This document shows positions 8,682 to 16,973 of a DNA stretch of 49,033 nucleotides, piece after piece. Under the pieces are notes generated by a model. The model ran no database searches. It was not told where the DNA came from and worked only from the letters and a program-made list of their open reading frames with translations. A program made the position numbers and the translations under genes. The DNA comes from Sphingobacteriia bacterium (GTDB lineage Bacteria; Bacteroidota; Bacteroidia; B-17B0; Aurantibacillaceae), in assembly GCA_009927275.1 (NCBI GenBank), contig RFNG01000142.1:1-49033 (forward strand). The letters run 5' to 3'. Numbering within the stretch: position 1 is the stretch's first letter; every line of letters begins with the position of its first letter.

Positions 8682-9704
8682 TTATTGGTTGCGGATTTCT
8701 TGCGGTACCTTATATGCTGGATTTTGCACAAACACTGAATCGTTAAGCGTAAACAAAAACGCTAAGAGCTGATTTTCATTTTCTAAAGTAAAGGGCTGGG
8801 CTGTATATACCTGTTTGCCGGGCCCGCGCCTGTAATGCTGTAGCACCTGCCTTAAACTGGAAAAACGACCATCATGCATGTATGGAAAACTATAACTCAA
8901 ATTACGTAAACTAGGTATTTTAAAAATAAAACTGTCTTTTGCATGCAATGTTATTTTAAATCGTCCGTAATCTGGCATAAGGGGTTGTAATGGAAGTTTA
9001 TTGTTGGAAAAATCACCTGTACTCATCAATGGTTCTGCATGACAAGAAGCGCAATGGGTTTTATAGATTGCATACCCTGCCGACTCGTCGGCATTAAACT
9101 GTGCTTTACCTGCCCTTACAAGGTCGTATTTACTTTGTGATGATATAATGTTTAAAACAAAAACTTCGAGGGCATGCAAAACATCAGATGGGCTGAGGCT
9201 ATAACCTGAGGTGCATTGTTGAATGGCTTTTTTATATACTGGAGCTTGATTAATATAGCTTACTGCCTGCTGAATGGGCAGGTCCATTTCATCCGGATGT
9301 TCAATAGGAATTTGTGCCTGAGCTTTTGCATTAATTGCACGTCCATCCCACATAAAAGCTTTATACCATGCTAAATTAAAAAGCGCCGGCGCATTGCGAA
9401 TACCAATGCGATCGTACACGCCATGGCTTAGCGGATGATCAACATGAGCAAATGCAGTAGCTGACTGATGACACGAAGCACAGGATACCGTTTGATTTTT
9501 TGAAATTCGCGTATCGTAAAACAACATGCGTCCCAATTTAAACCAATTGGAATCTATTTTATGTAACTTATGAAATGGCTTGGGCCATGATTTTGGAATT
9601 TGAGTATTGTCTTCGATTGGCCAAAATGCAAAAAATAAAAAAATCACTGTAATAAATGGAAAAAAAAGTAAAGCCGGCACGCGTCTATTGGTTGTGAAAT
9701 GCAT
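8682..9704 (-). CDS. Diheme cytochrome c peroxidase family protein, MbnH-like
   Basis: This 340-residue protein belongs to the CcpA/MauG superfamily of two-heme periplasmic enzymes. It has an N-terminal membrane anchor or signal (about 8-30) and two c-type heme sites, CASCH (75-79) and CASCH (218-222), with the family features GRMLFYDTRIS, FMWDGRA and PYMHDGRF. The gene overlaps the mbnP-like gene by 20 bases. In methanotrophs the corresponding MbnH oxidises a tryptophan of its partner MbnP to kynurenine, forming a copper site; I infer a similar protein-modifying role here. The alternative is a plain hydrogen peroxide-reducing CCP. Confidence 0.85.
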   Translation of the reverse strand: MHFTTNRRVPALLFFPFITVIFLFFAFWPIEDNTQIPKSWPKPFHKLHKIDSNWFKLGRMLFYDTRISKNQTVSCASCHQSATAFAHVDHPLSHGVYDRIGIRNAPALFNLAWYKAFMWDGRAINAKAQAQIPIEHPDEMDLPIQQAVSYINQAPVYKKAIQQCTSGYSLSPSDVLHALEVFVLNIISSQSKYDLVRAGKAQFNADESAGYAIYKTHCASCHAEPLMSTGDFSNNKLPLQPLMPDYGRFKITLHAKDSFIFKIPSLRNLSYSFPYMHDGRFSSLRQVLQHYRRGPGKQVYTAQPFTLENENQLLAFLFTLNDSVFVQNPAYKVPQEIRNQ

Positions 9705-10329
9705 AGGGAATGCGTTTGCTAAATTCTAAGGCTTCTATGCCGGGACTCATAATTTTAAATTGCTGCGATTTGAAACTTGGATTTACAATTTCAAACAGAT
9801 CTAAATTATAACGTTGCCTAAAACAGTTCCAATATTGAAAGCAATTGTAGGGAATTCGGTAACCGCCAATGTGAAATTGAAAATTTTGCCAATGTTGCTG
9901 TATTTTAATTTGGCCCTCCAATTTAAAATTTATATAACCGCTTTGCCAGGTCCAATACATGCCGTGAATGGGATCTAATACCCCACTTTGAATTCCTTTT
10001 GCATGCAAGCTACTATCTATACCGATACCAAAAGTTAAAGTGTCGGATTGTGCGTTGACGTTGGGAATTTTAATTTGAATATTGGCAACCGAATCAAATT
10101 TAAGAAGGTATACTGGTGTTTTAAAGTTTAATGGTTGTACACTGTTTGGTGTTTTTATACATTGTAAATACATATAACACTTTGTTATTACCACGCTGTC
10201 GTATTCGGTTTTTATGGCTTTTTGCATTTGTATGGCTGTGTTATGCCAAGTTAATTGCACATGCAGCTCTTGAGCAAAAATCGTTGACGCCAAGCACCAA
10301 ATGAGAATACAAATTTTAACCACATGCAT
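9685..10329 (-). CDS. MbnP-like copper-binding family protein
   Basis: The 214-residue product has a signal peptide (cleavage near IFAQ, residue 20) and the MbnP hallmark segment DPIHGMYWTWQSGYINFK (about 119-136), with Trp126 and Trp128 as candidates for oxidation. The N-terminal half resembles the beta-sandwich of the family (LHVQLTWHN and LLKFD). It starts 2 bases after the uvrA stop and overlaps the diheme peroxidase gene, the tight pairing expected for substrate and modifying enzyme. A copper role is established only for methanotroph homologues; the function here is inferred. No methanobactin precursor or synthesis genes are visible. Confidence 0.8.
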   Translation of the reverse strand: MHVVKICILIWCLASTIFAQELHVQLTWHNTAIQMQKAIKTEYDSVVITKCYMYLQCIKTPNSVQPLNFKTPVYLLKFDSVANIQIKIPNVNAQSDTLTFGIGIDSSLHAKGIQSGVLDPIHGMYWTWQSGYINFKLEGQIKIQQHWQNFQFHIGGYRIPYNCFQYWNCFRQRYNLDLFEIVNPSFKSQQFKIMSPGIEALEFSKRIPYAFHNQ

Positions 10330-10331
10330 CT

Positions 10332-13145
10332 TTATTGCAGCTTTAAATGAGACTTAAGATACAAGCCGGTATAAGAACGTTTATTTTGTGACAAAACTTG
10401 AGGCGGGCCTTCGCCAACAATTTTTCCGCCTCCGGCTCCTCCTTCAGGACCTAAATCTATAATCCAATCAGCGGCCGCAATGATGTCTAAATGGTGTTCA
10501 ATAATTATAACGGAATGCCCCTTTTGTAATAGTGCTTTAAAACTATGAATTAAACTCTGCACGTCTTTCAAATGCAAACCTGTTGAGGGCTCGTCAAAAA
10601 CAAATACCGTTGGTACTTGATGTTGTTGCATTACTAAAAAACTAGCAAGTTTTATGCGCTGAGCCTCTCCACCGCTGAGTGTACTGCTACTTTGCCCCAG
10701 CGGTACATATCCCATACCTACATCTTGCAGTGCTTTTAATTTTTCAAAAATACGTTTGTGCAAACGGGATGTACCTGTAGATTTAAAAAAATCTTGCGCT
10801 TCATTTACAGTTAAATTTAATAGCGCCGTAATATTTTTAGAATGGTATGTAACTTCCAGTGTTTCTGCTTTAAAGCGCGTTCCGTTACAAGACTCACAAC
10901 ACATATGAACATCGGCCATAAACTGCATATCAATAACAACCTCCCCCTCCCCTTGACAAGTTTCGCAACGGCCACCGGGTACGTTAAAGCTGAAATAGCC
11001 CGAACTGTACCCTCTGAGTTTTGACAAGGGTTCAGCTGCCATTAAATCACGTATATCGTCAAAAATTTTAAGATATGTAGCCGGATTACTTCGAGAGCTT
11101 CTGCCAATAGGGTTTTGATCAATATACTCTATAGCTTTAATACAATCCAAATCACCCTCCACAAGCGGACCGGAATCTGAATGTTTGTAATATCCCTCAA
11201 AATAACGCTGCAGCCGAGGCGCTATAGCCATATTAACCAAAGAGGATTTGCCTGATCCGCTTACCCCAGTTATGCAACACATAACCTGTAAAGGAACATT
11301 AACATCCAAAGCATTTAAATTGTGAGCCGTAACCTGTTTAAACCGAATCCAAAATTTTGGTTTAAGTGTTTTTGTATGCAGTGGTAAGCGAGGATTTGTT
11401 AGGAGTGCAGCAGTATAGCCCGGGGATGAAGGACCCAAAGCTTTGAGCGGTCCTTCAAAAACAACGGTACCACCTCCTGCTCCGGCTTCAGGCCCCATGT
11501 CAATTAAATAATCGGCTGCACGGATTATAGATTCATCATGTTCAACCACAACTAAGGTGTTTCCTTGTGCTTGTAATTTTCTTAAAACACCAATTAGTTT
11601 TTCTGTATCACGTGCATGTAATCCTATACTGGGTTCATCAAGTATATACAGTGATCCAACTAAAGCAGAGCCTAATTGTGTAGCTAAGTTAAGGCGTTGG
11701 CTTTCGCCACCACTTAAGGTTTGCGCTGCACGATTTAAACTTAAATAACCCAATCCCACATTTTTAATATACTCAAGGCGTGTTTTGATTTCGGTTAAAA
11801 TTATCTTTGAAATTTGTAATTGCTGCGCATCTAATTTTAAATTAAAACACCAAGTTAATACGTCGTCAATGGGCCACAATAAAATATCCGATAAACTTTT
11901 TTCACTGATTTTTACATCGTTGGTATCGGCCCTGAGGCGGGTTCCACGACATGCTGTACAAACCGTTTTACCACGATACCGGGCTAACATTACGCGGTAT
12001 TGAATTTTATATGATTCCTGCTCAAGCATTTTAAAAAAATCGTGCAAACCGGTAAAATGTGCATTACCTTCCCAAATTAATTGGTATTGACTTTTATTTA
12101 ACTGTGCAATAGGTTTATGAATTGGAAAATTAAACTTATGTGCGTTTTTAACTAATGCATTTTTATAGTACGACATAACCTCTCCGTTCCATGGTGCTAT
12201 GGCGTTTTCAAACACCGAAAGACTGGTGTTAGGAATAACAAGGTCGGGGTCAATACCCAATAAACTACCATAGCCCTCACAAGTTTTACAAGCTCCAATG
12301 GGGTTATTAAAACTAAAAAAATTAAGATCGGGTTTTTCTATGGGCGCACCATTGTGATAGGGTGTTAATGAAAACGATTTTAGGGTTTGTACATTATCAG
12401 TGCTTGTATACCACAATGTACAGGCATCATGCCCCTCAGAAAATGCTTGAGAAATACTGTCTAACACCCTCGAACTCCAGTCATCGTCACGTTTATCCAT
12501 TAAAATACGGTCTATAAGCAAATACCAAGATGCCGATGTGTATGATTGTAATTGTAGTTTTTGTAAATCGTAAACCTGACCTTCTGACCAAAATTTGGAA
12601 AATCCCATGTTTTGGTACCGTTTTATTTGGTCGGTCCAGTTTTTTTTGTTGAGTGCTTCCAGCGGTGCCAATATATAAACCATGTCAGCTTGCACGTCAT
12701 CGCATAGATACGTTAAAACACGTTCTGGCGTATAATGTATTACAGGCATACCCGTTTCCGGATGGTATTGAATTCCCGCACGGGCAAATAATAATTTAAA
12801 ATATTCGTAAAGCTCTGTAACGGTGCCTACTGTACTTCGGGGATTACGCGAAATGGTTTTTTGTTCAATAGCAATTGCAGGTGAAATTCCATGTAATGCT
12901 ACTAATTTAGGTTTTTGTAAGCGTCCTAAAAACTGTCGTGCATATGATGATAAACTTTCTACATAACGGCGTTGACCCTCTGCAAACAGTGTGTCAAATG
13001 CCAATGAGGATTTTCCCGAGCCTGATAAACCAGAAATAACGGTCCACTGGTTTCGCGGAATCTTTACATCAATATGCTTTAAATTGTGTTGATGAGCACC
13101 TTGTATATAAATCCAGCGTGCGGTGTCGAGTGATTTTAAGGGCAT
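10332..13145 (-). CDS. uvrA: Excinuclease ABC subunit A
   Basis: UvrA recognises DNA damage in nucleotide excision repair. The 937-residue product has both ABC ATPase cassettes: Walker A GLSGSGKSS (39-47) and GVSGSGKSS, with signatures LSGGESQRLNL and LSGGEAQRIKL, plus cysteine pairs of the zinc modules (CKTCEGYG, CTACRGTR, CETCQGEG, CCESCNGTR). Length is normal. It overlaps the thioredoxin-like gene by 10 bases upstream and is followed after 2 bases by the mbnP-like gene, an unusual operon for a repair gene. Bacteroidota often carry two UvrA paralogues; I cannot tell from here which one this is. Confidence 0.95.
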   Translation of the reverse strand: MPLKSLDTARWIYIQGAHQHNLKHIDVKIPRNQWTVISGLSGSGKSSLAFDTLFAEGQRRYVESLSSYARQFLGRLQKPKLVALHGISPAIAIEQKTISRNPRSTVGTVTELYEYFKLLFARAGIQYHPETGMPVIHYTPERVLTYLCDDVQADMVYILAPLEALNKKNWTDQIKRYQNMGFSKFWSEGQVYDLQKLQLQSYTSASWYLLIDRILMDKRDDDWSSRVLDSISQAFSEGHDACTLWYTSTDNVQTLKSFSLTPYHNGAPIEKPDLNFFSFNNPIGACKTCEGYGSLLGIDPDLVIPNTSLSVFENAIAPWNGEVMSYYKNALVKNAHKFNFPIHKPIAQLNKSQYQLIWEGNAHFTGLHDFFKMLEQESYKIQYRVMLARYRGKTVCTACRGTRLRADTNDVKISEKSLSDILLWPIDDVLTWCFNLKLDAQQLQISKIILTEIKTRLEYIKNVGLGYLSLNRAAQTLSGGESQRLNLATQLGSALVGSLYILDEPSIGLHARDTEKLIGVLRKLQAQGNTLVVVEHDESIIRAADYLIDMGPEAGAGGGTVVFEGPLKALGPSSPGYTAALLTNPRLPLHTKTLKPKFWIRFKQVTAHNLNALDVNVPLQVMCCITGVSGSGKSSLVNMAIAPRLQRYFEGYYKHSDSGPLVEGDLDCIKAIEYIDQNPIGRSSRSNPATYLKIFDDIRDLMAAEPLSKLRGYSSGYFSFNVPGGRCETCQGEGEVVIDMQFMADVHMCCESCNGTRFKAETLEVTYHSKNITALLNLTVNEAQDFFKSTGTSRLHKRIFEKLKALQDVGMGYVPLGQSSSTLSGGEAQRIKLASFLVMQQHQVPTVFVFDEPSTGLHLKDVQSLIHSFKALLQKGHSVIIIEHHLDIIAAADWIIDLGPEGGAGGGKIVGEGPPQVLSQNKRSYTGLYLKSHLKLQ

Positions 13146-13627
13146 TGCAAATTCAATAATGTGTAAAAATAATTACGGGTAGATGGATCGTTCCATAAAA
13201 TTTCACCCTCATGCTTTTTAATCCATTGGCCACCCGGTCCGATGATATAGGCACAGGGAATGGCATGGATTTTTAATTTAGAAAATGGTTCTATAGTTTT
13301 TCCGTATTGTAAACGCGGCGCCAGTTGCTTAAGCCGGTTTATTTTAGTCCAATTTTCGTCACTTAAAACTAAAACACTTGTAGAATCTAAGGTTGTGTAG
13401 CGGTTCATGTTTAATAACTCCTCGCGGCATGTTCCGCACCATGAGGCAGCAAAAACAAGCAAAAGCGGACGGTTTAGGTCTAATGCATGTACCTTGGTTG
13501 TAGTGCTTTTATAATAGTGTAACATGTGTGTTGAAAAATCGGGTGCTGCATAATATTGCTTTATATATAATCCCAAACCAAGCAAAAGTAAAAGCAATAA
13601 AACTCCAAAAAACAGACGCAGGCTCAT
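13136..13627 (-). CDS. Thioredoxin-like membrane-anchored protein
   Basis: The 163-residue product has a long leucine-rich membrane segment (about 4-22) followed by a thioredoxin fold with active site ASWCGTC (Cys64, Cys67) and a cis-proline region AIPCAYIIGPGG. It probably faces the periplasm. WCGTC differs from WCGPC of classical thioredoxins, and a redox role in cytochrome or copper-protein maturation is plausible given the diheme peroxidase and MbnP-like genes two and three genes downstream. It is the first gene of the operon; TACATTTG lies 4 bases before its ATG. Confidence 0.82.
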   Translation of the reverse strand: MSLRLFFGVLLLLLLLGLGLYIKQYYAAPDFSTHMLHYYKSTTTKVHALDLNRPLLLVFAASWCGTCREELLNMNRYTTLDSTSVLVLSDENWTKINRLKQLAPRLQYGKTIEPFSKLKIHAIPCAYIIGPGGQWIKKHEGEILWNDPSTRNYFYTLLNLQCP

Positions 13628-13631
13628 CTTT

Positions 13632-13639
13632 CAAATGTA
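13632..13639 (-). promoter_or_regulatory. -7 element TACATTTG, 4 nt from the thioredoxin-like gene start
   Basis: The minus strand reads TACATTTG-AAAG-ATG, an exact TAnnTTTG match. It would drive the thioredoxin-like/uvrA/mbnP-like/mbnH-like operon with practically no 5' leader. A divergent copy for gldF lies about 40 bases away. I do not see a clear -33 box. Confidence 0.6.
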
Positions 13640-13680
13640 CATCATACCTTCGGGATTATAATAATAGAACTATAATTATG

Positions 13681-13688
13681 TACTTTTG
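13681..13688 (+). promoter_or_regulatory. -7 element TACTTTTG, 3 nt from the gldF start
   Basis: The sequence TACTTTTG-AAT-ATG places an exact TAnnTTTG element three bases before the gldF start codon. It argues for ATG 13692 rather than the in-frame TTG at 13686, which is part of the promoter motif. Confidence 0.6.
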
Positions 13689-13691
13689 AAT

Positions 13692-14428
13692 ATGTTTGCC
13701 ATTTACAGAAAAGAATTGGTTTTGTTTCTAACCTCCCTTACTGGATTATTAGCCATTTTTATTTTTTTAATCCTACTGGGGTTGTTTTTATGGATTTTAC
13801 CTTCTGATCATACAGGCACTAATATTTTGGATAATGGTTTTGCGCAGTTTGATGGTTTGTTTAACATGGCACCTTGGTTATATTTATTTTTGATTCCTGC
13901 CATTACCATGCGAAGTATATCTGAAGAATTAAAAAGTGGCACCATTGAATTTTTACTTACCAAGCCCTTATCGGAATACGCTGTAATTTTTGCTAAATTT
14001 TTGGCAGGTATTACATTGGTTATAATTTCACTTATACCAACGCTGTTTTATGTTTATACCGTATTTCAATTGGGTTCTCCGCGGGGGAATTTAGACTGGG
14101 GCGCCTTGTGTGGATCTTACTTGGGATTGATTATGCTGGCATCTGTTTTTGTTGCTGTGGGCATTTTTGTTCAACATTTTCTGATCAACAGGTAACCTCG
14201 TTTTTGCTTACGGTTGTAATAAGTTTTTTTATGTACAATGGTTTTGACGTTATAGCTTCGAGTGGTTTTTTAGGTTCTGGTGATATTTGGATAAAAAACA
14301 TGGGTATTTCTCCGCATTACGAAAGTATAAGCCGCGGGGTTATTGATATTAGAGACGTGGTGTACTTTTTAACGGTAAGTTATTTATTTATAGTATTAAC
14401 CCAAAAACGTTTGTTGCTTAAACGCTAA
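13692..14428 (+). CDS. gldF: Gliding motility ABC transporter permease GldF (frameshifted as written)
   Basis: GldF is the membrane permease of the GldA-GldF-GldG ABC transporter linked to gliding. The first frame (ATG 13692 to a stop at 14193-14195) covers the N-terminal membrane segments and EELKSGTIEFLLTKPL; the rest (SDQQVTSFLLTVV to QKRLLLKR) continues one frame over to 14428. Joining the frames with one extra T in the TTTTT run at 14164-14168 gives VGIFCSTFSDQQVTSF, which fits the family (about 245 residues). Either a base was lost in sequencing or the gene is freshly broken. The intact gldG 3 bases downstream favours a sequencing or assembly error. No gldA is in the window. Confidence 0.85.
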
Positions 14429-14431
14429 ATC

Positions 14432-16156
14432 ATGAATCGATTCATTCAGTTTTTAAAAACATTTTGGTTAGGCCTGCACTGGAGTAAATGGGTTATACTT
14501 TGTGTTATAACAAATGTATTAATCCAGCATGTGGTATTTCGAATTGATTTAACATCTGAAAAACGTTTTACCCTTGCTGCCGAAACACGCCGGCTTTGTA
14601 ATGATCTCCACGATGATGTTCTGATTAAAGTGTATTTAGATGGCTCTATCAATCCCGGATTTAACCGTCTTCATAAAGCCTGTGAAGATTTATTAAACGA
14701 ATGCAAGCAGTTAAATTCAAAACATTTTAAAATTGAATTTACAACACCGTCTAAAGACCGTACCAAAGAAGAAACGGCTGCGGTTGAAAAACAACTTTAT
14801 GAAAAAGGGCTTATACCGGAAGATGTTTACGTAAAAAGTGGTGATAAATCTACTGCTTATAAAATTTTTCCGGGCGCCATTATTAGTTATAAAGGTCGGG
14901 AAAAAGTATGGCCTATATTTAATCGCCAAAGTGCTGGTGTACCAGCTGAAATATGCATTAACAACAGCATTGAAGATATAGAATACACTTTAACCAATAC
15001 CATACGAAAACTTCAAGAAACCAAACGTAAAGAAATTACCTTTTTAGACGGGCATGGTGAATTAGACACATTACAATCGTACCGTTTTAGAAGTGCACTT
15101 GCCGAATATTATAATGTAAATCATACGGCCATAACACCGGGCCGTGAATTGCGTGCGCTACGAGGAACAGATTTACTGGTAATAGCGCAGCCCGATTCTG
15201 TATTTACGGATCGTGAAAAATATGTAATTGATCAATTTATAATGCAGGGCGGAAAAACACTTTGGTTAATTGACCCGCTTTCTACCAATTTAGATTCGCT
15301 TCGTAAAGGATTTACACTGGGATTACCACGACCTTTAAATATTGAAGACATGTTATTTAAATATGGTGTTCGGCTTAATACAGGTCTGCTTCAAGATCGT
15401 CAATGTGGTTACCTGCGTATTAATGTGGGGTACGATAAAGGTCAACCCCGGTTTGAACTATTTCCCTGGTTGTATTCAGTTTTAGCGCTGCCTCAAAGCC
15501 AACATCCTATTGTGCGCAATTTAGATCTTATAAAACTGGATTACTGTAGTACAATAGACACGGTAAGTGCTCCCGGAATACAAAAAACAATTTTACTGCA
15601 GTCTTCACGTTATGCGCGTGTAATGCCCGCCCCAGTGCGCATTTCGCTGGCCAGTGTAAAGTTTCCGCCTCGCGAAGCGCAACTTATAAATTACAACCAA
15701 CCCATTGCTTGTTTACTTGAAGGTACATTTAACAGTTTTACAGAAAACCGTTTGCCTCAAGCATTACTACAAAATCCTGATTTTCATCATGCCGATGTAA
15801 GCCTACCAAATAAAATGATTATTGTTGCTGACGGCGATGTAGCTCGAAACGAAATTAATTTTTCAAGCCGTGAAATCCTACCATTGGGATTTGACCGAAA
15901 TACCAACCAAACATTTGCCAATGCTACATTTTTACTTAACTGTGTAAATTACCTATTACATGATGAAGCCTTATTAAATTTAAGATCTCGCGAAGTTAAA
16001 TTACGATTATTAGATAAAAAGCTTATAATTTTAAAACGATTAAAATGGCAAACGCTTAATGTATTGGTTCCACTGTTAAGCATTTTAATTTTAGGAGGAA
16101 CCCTGTATATTTTACGTAAACGCAAATTTGAAAATGGTGCGGATTCTGCAAATTAA
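14432..16156 (+). CDS. gldG: Gliding-associated ABC transporter component GldG
   Basis: GldG is the putative substrate-binding or auxiliary membrane subunit of the Gld ABC transporter. The 574-residue product has an N-terminal transmembrane segment (about 19-37), a large periplasmic domain with SEKRFTLAAETRRL, EITFLDGHGELDT and GGKTLWLIDPLSTNLDS, and a C-terminal transmembrane segment (VLVPLLSILILGGTLYIL) with a short basic tail. This is the usual GldG architecture and length. It starts 3 bases after gldF, so both are one unit. Confidence 0.93.
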   Translation: MNRFIQFLKTFWLGLHWSKWVILCVITNVLIQHVVFRIDLTSEKRFTLAAETRRLCNDLHDDVLIKVYLDGSINPGFNRLHKACEDLLNECKQLNSKHFKIEFTTPSKDRTKEETAAVEKQLYEKGLIPEDVYVKSGDKSTAYKIFPGAIISYKGREKVWPIFNRQSAGVPAEICINNSIEDIEYTLTNTIRKLQETKRKEITFLDGHGELDTLQSYRFRSALAEYYNVNHTAITPGRELRALRGTDLLVIAQPDSVFTDREKYVIDQFIMQGGKTLWLIDPLSTNLDSLRKGFTLGLPRPLNIEDMLFKYGVRLNTGLLQDRQCGYLRINVGYDKGQPRFELFPWLYSVLALPQSQHPIVRNLDLIKLDYCSTIDTVSAPGIQKTILLQSSRYARVMPAPVRISLASVKFPPREAQLINYNQPIACLLEGTFNSFTENRLPQALLQNPDFHHADVSLPNKMIIVADGDVARNEINFSSREILPLGFDRNTNQTFANATFLLNCVNYLLHDEALLNLRSREVKLRLLDKKLIILKRLKWQTLNVLVPLLSILILGGTLYILRKRKFENGADSAN

Positions 16157-16167
16157 ACGACTAATGG

Positions 16168-16845
16168 CTATTGCCAATGCAATTCTACCTGTGTTTTAAG
16201 CAAGTTATTTTTTACAGCAAACATTACAACACCAGCTGTATTATTTACATCTAATTTGTTAAAAATATTTTTTCGATGGGTGGCTACCGTATGCGGACTC
16301 AAATGCAATTTATGGGCGATTTGCTTATTTGACAATCCTTCTGAAATACAAATAATAATATGCCGCTCACGAGGTGTAAGCAATATACCGTCGCATTGAA
16401 TGTTTTTTATATACGAATTTAAAACACCTGATTTAGATGTTTTAGACGTTAGTTTAATTATTTTACCGCAGATAAAGTTTAAATTGTTTAATACTGCATT
16501 AAAAGCCTCTAAAATTTCTTCTTTCCCGCATTCTTTTAACAAACATGCATGTAAGCTTGAATTTAATAGGTTTTGGTAGTCGGAAAACGATAAAGGCTCA
16601 GAAATTAATATCACCTTTAATGACTTTAATGTAGGTAACCAATTTAAAAAATCAGTTGTTGTGATACCAATTGACGGATAATCTAAAACCAATAGGTCAG
16701 GCTTTGAAATTTTAATTTGGTGTTGCAAGGCTTTAAAATCTCCGCTAACCGTAGGTACTATCGTTAATCCATGTAACTCACCCACCAATAATTCAAGACC
16801 TATTCGGGAAAGAAAATTATTATCTGCAATAAGTACTTTTACCAC
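16168..16845 (-). CDS. LuxR/NarL-family response regulator (orphan)
   Basis: The 225-residue product has an N-terminal receiver domain with the acidic residues ADNN and probable phosphoacceptor Asp55 (LLVLDYPS), and a C-terminal helix-turn-helix of LuxR type (LTPRERHIIICISEGLSNKQIAHKLHLSPHTV begins at about residue 156). It probably binds DNA on phosphorylation. No histidine kinase is encoded nearby, so its partner is elsewhere. It starts with GTG at 16845, supported by TAGTTTTG four bases upstream. It is divergent from ndk and shares with it a region holding a perfect 10-bp palindrome. Confidence 0.88.
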   Translation of the reverse strand: MVKVLIADNNFLSRIGLELLVGELHGLTIVPTVSGDFKALQHQIKISKPDLLVLDYPSIGITTTDFLNWLPTLKSLKVILISEPLSFSDYQNLLNSSLHACLLKECGKEEILEAFNAVLNNLNFICGKIIKLTSKTSKSGVLNSYIKNIQCDGILLTPRERHIIICISEGLSNKQIAHKLHLSPHTVATHRKNIFNKLDVNNTAGVVMFAVKNNLLKTQVELHWQ

Positions 16846-16849
16846 GCTG

Positions 16850-16857
16850 CAAAACTA
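16850..16857 (-). promoter_or_regulatory. -7 element TAGTTTTG, 4 nt from the GTG start of the response regulator
   Basis: The minus strand reads TAGTTTTG-CAGC-GTG. An exact TAnnTTTG match four bases before a GTG codon supports both the promoter and the non-ATG start. Confidence 0.55.
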
Positions 16858-16910
16858 CAAATTAAAAAACTTTAAAATGCCCTTTTTGATACACCAAAAC
16901 TAAAACCCCG

Positions 16911-16920
16911 TACACGTGTA
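16911..16920. promoter_or_regulatory. Perfect 10-bp palindrome TACACGTGTA between the response regulator and ndk
   Basis: TACACGTGTA is its own reverse complement and lies about 34 bases upstream of the ndk -7 element, in the only sizeable gap next to a transcription regulator gene. It may be a binding site for that regulator or another dimeric protein; a chance 10-mer is also possible. Confidence 0.3.
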
Positions 16921-16953
16921 GTAATCGCTTAAATTAAATGTTTAAAAATTTAG

Positions 16954-16961
16954 TACATTTG
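16954..16961 (+). promoter_or_regulatory. -7 element TACATTTG of ndk
   Basis: An exact TAnnTTTG match lies 12 bases before the ndk ATG at 16974, predicting a leader of only a few bases. It rules out the in-frame upstream ATG at 16938, which would precede the transcription start. Confidence 0.6.
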
Positions 16962-16973
16962 CGCCCTTTAATT

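Noticed and set aside
8682-10329. Methanobactin biosynthesis locus
   Set aside because: Only the MbnP/MbnH-like pair is present; there is no MbnA precursor peptide nor MbnB/MbnC gene.
14160-14195. Programmed frameshift in gldF
   Set aside because: No classical slippery heptamer, no run of eight or more identical bases and no obvious stimulatory hairpin; a lost base is simpler.
16178-16195. Small TGGC/GCCA hairpin as terminator between gldG and the response regulator
   Set aside because: Only four base pairs, without a T run, and inside coding sequence of the response regulator.
16938-16973. N-terminal extension of ndk from the upstream ATG
   Set aside because: It precedes the TACATTTG promoter element and adds residues unlike any Ndk.
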